The position numbers and the translations under genes are program-made. This document shows, piece after piece, positions 59,873 through 64,000 of a DNA stretch of 64,000 bases. The stretch's first letter is position 1. Each line of letters begins with the position of its first letter. This DNA comes from Nephromyces sp. MM_2019 (Eukaryota; Apicomplexa; Aconoidasida; Nephromycida). The stretch lies in the NCBI GenBank assembly GCA_015657535.1, contig JADHZB010001022.1, positions 19,743 through 83,742 on the forward strand, in the 5' to 3' direction. The notes beneath the pieces were generated by a model. That model ran no database searches. It was not told where the DNA came from and saw only the letters and a program-made list of their open reading frames with translations.

Positions 59873-61589
59873 ACTTGATAAAGATTTCTCAGTTGACTCA
59901 GCTTACCATACACAGCACACACACTATACCAAAGAATAAACAAAAGTATTTACGCCTAATAAGCAAAAAACAACTTGTGTGTATATACACACACATAGAT
60001 ATATATATCTCGTTGTTAATAAGATAATTCTCCAGAATATACAATTGAAACTGAGTTTAAACGCAAAAAGTGTGGCTATACTGCAAGAACAACAGAAAAA
60101 CTCGGATCAAGTGCTTCTGTGAAAACCGAGCTTCACTATATATTAAGACGAAGGAGAAGCAACTTCTATCACGATAAGCTGTAAACGAAAAACGCATCTA
60201 AAGTATACTCTTCTCTTCGTCTAAATTCCGTTTTACCACCAAAAAAACAAAGCGGTAGAGCATTTTCTAGTCTTTTATTGTATGCATCATAAAGCAAGAA
60301 AAAACAAGCGAAAATCAATCAAATCAGCAGAAAAAATACTAAGAAAATTATCGCAAAAACAACACTTGTTTCATGAAGATGAGACGAGCACTTTGGAGAA
60401 CCAAAAAAGGAGTAGTTATCCTATATATAAGGAAAGTAGATACTGAATTTGCAGTTGAAGAAGCTGCAAAAAAATGAGGAAAAACAAGTTCAATTACAGG
60501 GAATCTTCAAGCATAAATTTCTTAGTTTTCTTCCTTTTTTTTCCTCACTGCTTACTTTCTTCTTCTCGCTGCGCTACTTCTCCAAAGTACACTAAAACTA
60601 GTGCTAAACCACTAAATTTCACGTAGAAAACATCACAATGCTCAAAAGAAGCATCATTGCCAAACAAAGGTTTCTAGACTTTCTAAAGTATATCTGTGAC
60701 TACCAGACAAAGTTAATATAAAGCAATACTATCGGATGAAACTAGCGGATAGAATAGATGCAGTTTTCCCCATAAATCAAAGAATAAAAAGTTACACGCA
60801 TTTTTGCAGAAAGCAGCAGTTTTCAGAGTATAAAGATGAGGAAGTTTAATAACAGCAATTTTAGCGTAGAAATAGCAATTTTTAGCGCACAAATAGGAGG
60901 AAGCGTAAAACAGTGGTTTTCAGCGCAAAACAGCCGTTTTCACCACACAACCACCATCTACATAAACCGGCCTAAATACGAAAAAAAAAACTCAAATACA
61001 CTCCCTCTTACAAAACTTTTAAACTCTTCAAAAAACATAAACTTCCGCGAATTCTACTTCACCAAAGCATCAGATAAAAAGTAATGACTCTCTGATTAAC
61101 ATAATCATCAGTAACAGCAAATGAGAAGAGAAGCGCTGCCCACATCAACGCCACCTAATCACAAGAAGACTTCTCCCAGCGGAGAAGAGCCTCAAAAATA
61201 TCACCATCTTGCAAGAGTACCCTCTTCTACACGTGAAGAGATGAACTAGAAAAAATTCTTCTTCAAAGTACCAAATCAAATGATGATATTTCCCACCAGA
61301 CAGAGAAAAATGTAGAGAGTGATTGCATCATCATAAAAGCAGAAAGTTTACTAGTGATTGATGAATAAGAAGTAAGCTTGATATTTCGCTACAAAGCAAA
61401 TCCAGATAAAAGCTGAAAAGCATAAAAAAATCAACAAATCCTGAGATAGTCAGAGATCCCTTATTTCAAGTGAATCTACCGTAATTTACCTGAAAAGTGA
61501 GGAATCTTCAACTGAATATGCTAATTCGACAAAAATAAACAGAAAAATCGACTCAATTCCTTCTGCTATCAAGAATTGTAGCGATTATA

Positions 61590-61990
61590 GTGTGTGTGGC
61601 TGCTCAACACACTGCTTCCTGGGCTTTTCGGGTGAGGTTTGGCGTCTGTCTGTGTGTGGAATTAAGGGAGCAGGTTTAGCCGGAGGCGAGAAAGTTGAAA
61701 ATAAAAGTAGAAGATGGGTGGCTGAGTGTGTGATCGTGTAGGAAGATCGCTAATTACTCGATTTAGAGTAACAAAGGGTGAGAGTGTTGCGTATGTTGTG
61801 TGTGTGTGGTATCTTATGCTTGTGTGTGTGTGCGTGTTTTCTTGTTCAACTGCAGGGCTTTCATGTATTGTTGAGATATCCTTGGTGTGTCCGACTGTTT
61901 TATGGAATGACTGTGTGTGTGGGAAGCGGGCAAATTATAGGAATCTGTGTGCGAAGATAGTAGGAGGCTAGCCGGACCGATTTTCAGTGT
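61590..61990 (+). repeat. TG-rich microsatellite region
   Basis: Many GTGTGTGT runs lie on the plus strand in an otherwise mixed sequence. The region is purine-pyrimidine alternating in places and not coding. Confidence 0.7.
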
Positions 61991-62079
61991 GTGCGGGGAG
62001 GCTTTGTTTCGGATTTGCCCAGATTCCGGGGAGTATTTGAGGTTTGTTGGGGAAGGAGGGGGGCGCTAATTTTTATATC

Positions 62080-62310
62080 ACACACACAAATGGGGAGGGA
62101 ATACGCACACCCACTAAGAGAGACACACACAGCAATACTCACACACACCGAGAGACCCAGAAACACCGATGCACAGGTTAGGCGCACACAAACATGACTA
62201 GGTGCTGCACACACACACAAAAACACAAAATCCGAAGCTGCACACACAGAGCAGCTCAGTCACACACACACACTAAATTACAAGCCACACACACACACCA
62301 ACAGAGTCAC
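62080..62310 (+). repeat. CA-rich microsatellite region
   Basis: Runs of CACACACAC on the plus strand follow the TG-rich block within about 100 bp, making a loose inverted pair. Open frames across it (His/Thr-rich) are repeat artefacts. Confidence 0.8.
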
Positions 62311-63005
62311 TACACAAAGCTTACTGTCTCATTAACTAGCTACTATCCTACCCTCCGCCCCTATTTCATGCACATTTCATCAATAAAAAAGGCGAAAGCT
62401 TCTAATGAAAGCAAATTTTATGAAGTCTCGCGGAGATGCTTTAAGTCGCTCAAGCAGCTTACATTTTTATTAGAGATTCCTCCTTTATTCTCCTTCTTAA
62501 TCTGCTATTTCCCCATTTTTTTTCGGCAGATCTCTCTCTTCTCGTCGTGTTGCTTCCTCTTCATCTCTGTGTTTTCACTGAAAAAAGGCGAAGTTCACAT
62601 CAGACTCTAATTGCCGCGCTGTGAACCACCAGAAAACCCCCACCGGGTCGATATGTTTTTTTAATTTTTGCAAATTTATTAAACTATCTCCCTCTTCTTT
62701 TAATAACTCAAAAAACAGCTGTAGCACAAAACGCCACGCTTCCACAAAGAAAATATACTCCAAAAGCTTTTGGAAACGGGGGGTTTTTTTATACATTTTT
62801 TGGTATAAAATCAGCATTTTTTTACAATTTTTGAAGATTTACAAAGTTTTATTAAAATCATTTCCCTGGTTCTTCAGATTGAGTGTAACGCAGTATGAAT
62901 TTTCCACATTAGTAGAGAGGTATACTTCTTACTCGAAAGCGCGCTGTAGGGTATGGCCCCGCGCTAGCATCTCAGGAAAAACTGCACTCATACATTTACA
63001 AGAAA

Positions 63006-64000
63006 ATGAATTCTTCCCACACCTCCAGGGCAGATTATCTGAAGAAGTACTCCCAAAGTCGTAGCTTAGCATCTTCTGATGCGAAGAAGTATAGTTTGGG
63101 GCAGAAGATTATCGATCAGCATACCAAAGGGAAGCTTTCTTCACGTAGAAAACATGAAGAGAGTGCCGAGAACCGCCGCCGACTTAAGAACAAGAAATCT
63201 CAGCCGTCCCTACTCATCATCCGTGATGCAGAAATCGACGTGATTGGGACTGGAAAGCAGCTTTCAGTTTCAGGTGACTGGGATGAGTATGAGGAAGATG
63301 AGGAAGAAGTAGATTTACCAGCCGTTGTAGATTCCCTGGGCCACTCTATTGAAGTCACAAGGGAGCAAAAACAGAAAATCATGAAGATGAGTTTGGCAGA
63401 AGATGCTTTTTCCTCTGAAATGGCGAATAGGGGTGTTATAGCGGGGCTTAATGCGTCTGCAAACAGGCTAGAAGAGTCTAAAAACGACAGTCTTGCAGGA
63501 GCTAAAGATTCGCAGCATAAAATGATGAAACGGGTGATAGGAGTAACGGAGGAAGATAAGAAAATCAAAGGTAAGTGTTTAAAATACTAGAGAGTGCATC
63601 GATTTGGAATTATTTTTGAACAGGGAGTATTTAATAATGAACGCACATTACTACAATGTTTGATCTCTGCCTTCAGATTGGAGGAAGAGGGAAGATGCGC
63701 GTGAGTTAAGAGTAAAAGAGAGGGATGAAGAACGTAAAGGAGGCTCTGTTTCATCAATTTTGCCTAGAGGAGGTAGTGAAAATGGCTATTCTTTAGCTCA
63801 AAGTGAGCAAGGAAAGATGATGCATGGCAAAGATGCGAACGAAGGAGGAAAACGTGAGTTAAGCAGCTGCTCCCCATCCAGACGAAGAAACTCTTCTGAC
63901 AGGAGGTACAGACATGCAGAGCAGAAGCAGGAGGATGATAGTGACTTTTCGCCACCTCGTAGACGTGAAGAGAGAAGTAGAGATGATAGAGAGAGAGGAG
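63006..64000 (+). CDS. BUD13: BUD13 homologue, RES complex splicing factor (5' part, runs off the window)
   Basis: Exon 1 is 63006-63570 (ATG start, ends on GGTAAGT in phase 1). Exon 2 starts at 63677 and continues past the end. The N-terminus MNSSHTSRADYLKKYSQS matches the family opening (YLKRY). An acidic patch follows (DWDEYEEDEEEVDLPAVVD), equivalent to the acidic DLPVV region of animal BUD13. In exon 2 the hallmark SDFSPPRRREERSRDD matches the family's repeated (H)DSxxxSPPRR motif. Human BUD13 has many such repeats, but only one is visible before the edge. BUD13 with SNU17 and PML1 forms the RES complex, needed for efficient splicing and retention of pre-mRNA. The conserved C-terminal domain lies outside the window. 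Confidence 0.88.

Larger units (their letters stand above)
59536..63005. promoter_or_regulatory. Divergent intergenic region between eIF2-alpha and BUD13
   Basis: Both genes start outward from this 3.5-kb spacer, so their promoters should lie at its ends. No protein-coding exon was recognised. It holds telomere-like repeats near 59.8 kb, an imperfect GCAATTTTTAGCG-type repeat at about 60840-60950, and the TG and CA tracts listed separately. Confidence 0.4.

Noticed and set aside
62194..62610. A 138-codon plus frame upstream of BUD13
   Set aside because: Its first half is the CA microsatellite and the rest has no family resemblance or splice logic.
1..64000. CRISPR arrays, prokaryotic operons or rRNA genes
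   Set aside because: No spaced direct-repeat array, no Shine-Dalgarno-linked gene runs and no rRNA core sequence were seen. Gene structure is plainly spliced eukaryotic.

Overview
This is nuclear DNA from an intron-rich, AT-rich eukaryote, most likely a coccidian-type apicomplexan or close relative. The grounds are degenerate TTTAGGG telomere-type tracts, many short exons (about 35-280 bp) separated by introns of about 0.1-1 kb, and a two-pore cation channel, a family known from Toxoplasma and its relatives. The species cannot be fixed from the sequence alone.

Five genes were identified by reading exons across splice sites with consistent phase. RPN8/PSMD7, the proteasome lid MPN subunit, has eight exons at 8789-15224 (+) and encodes 333 aa. 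A two-pore channel (TPC) has fourteen exons at 26771-38943 (+) and encodes 1085 aa. DMC1, the meiotic recombinase, has nine exons at 51333-52923 (+) and encodes 351 aa. eIF2-alpha has nine exons at 59535-54387 (-) and encodes 343 aa. RMI1, the OB-fold subunit of the BLM/TOP3-type dissolvasome, is on the minus strand at 45349-42101, with its 5' exon not found. The start of BUD13 (RES splicing complex) runs off the right edge at 63006. Minus-strand exons at 22419-18918 probably belong to an unrecognised membrane protein, and further unassigned exons lie at 39.3-41.3 kb and 45.8-50.7 kb.

Layout: 1-8.4 kb has no recognised gene and carries several tandem repeats. RPN8 shares a 114-bp divergent promoter with a small lysine-rich ORF. 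15.2-18.9 kb is a patch of decayed fragments that look bacterial-type (short-chain dehydrogenase, FAD oxidoreductase, epimerase-like). An organelle/bacterial-type tRNA-Phe relic sits in an RPN8 intron. 18.9-26.6 kb holds minus-strand exons and then little else. The TPC fills 26.8-38.9 kb. RMI1 and DMC1 lie about 6 kb apart, pointing away from each other. eIF2-alpha and BUD13 diverge from a 3.5-kb microsatellite-rich spacer.

The most interesting points are: a DMC1 whose conserved Asn-Gln motif reads Asn-His; a TPC with a V-N-G second filter and a roughly 295-residue insert between S1 and S2 of its first domain; telomere-like tracts inside a TPC intron and two other places; a strand bias by which intronic TG repeats are nearly always TG on the sense strand; and the decayed bacterial-type patch. 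Gene names rest on motif recognition and phase-consistent splicing, not on database searches.
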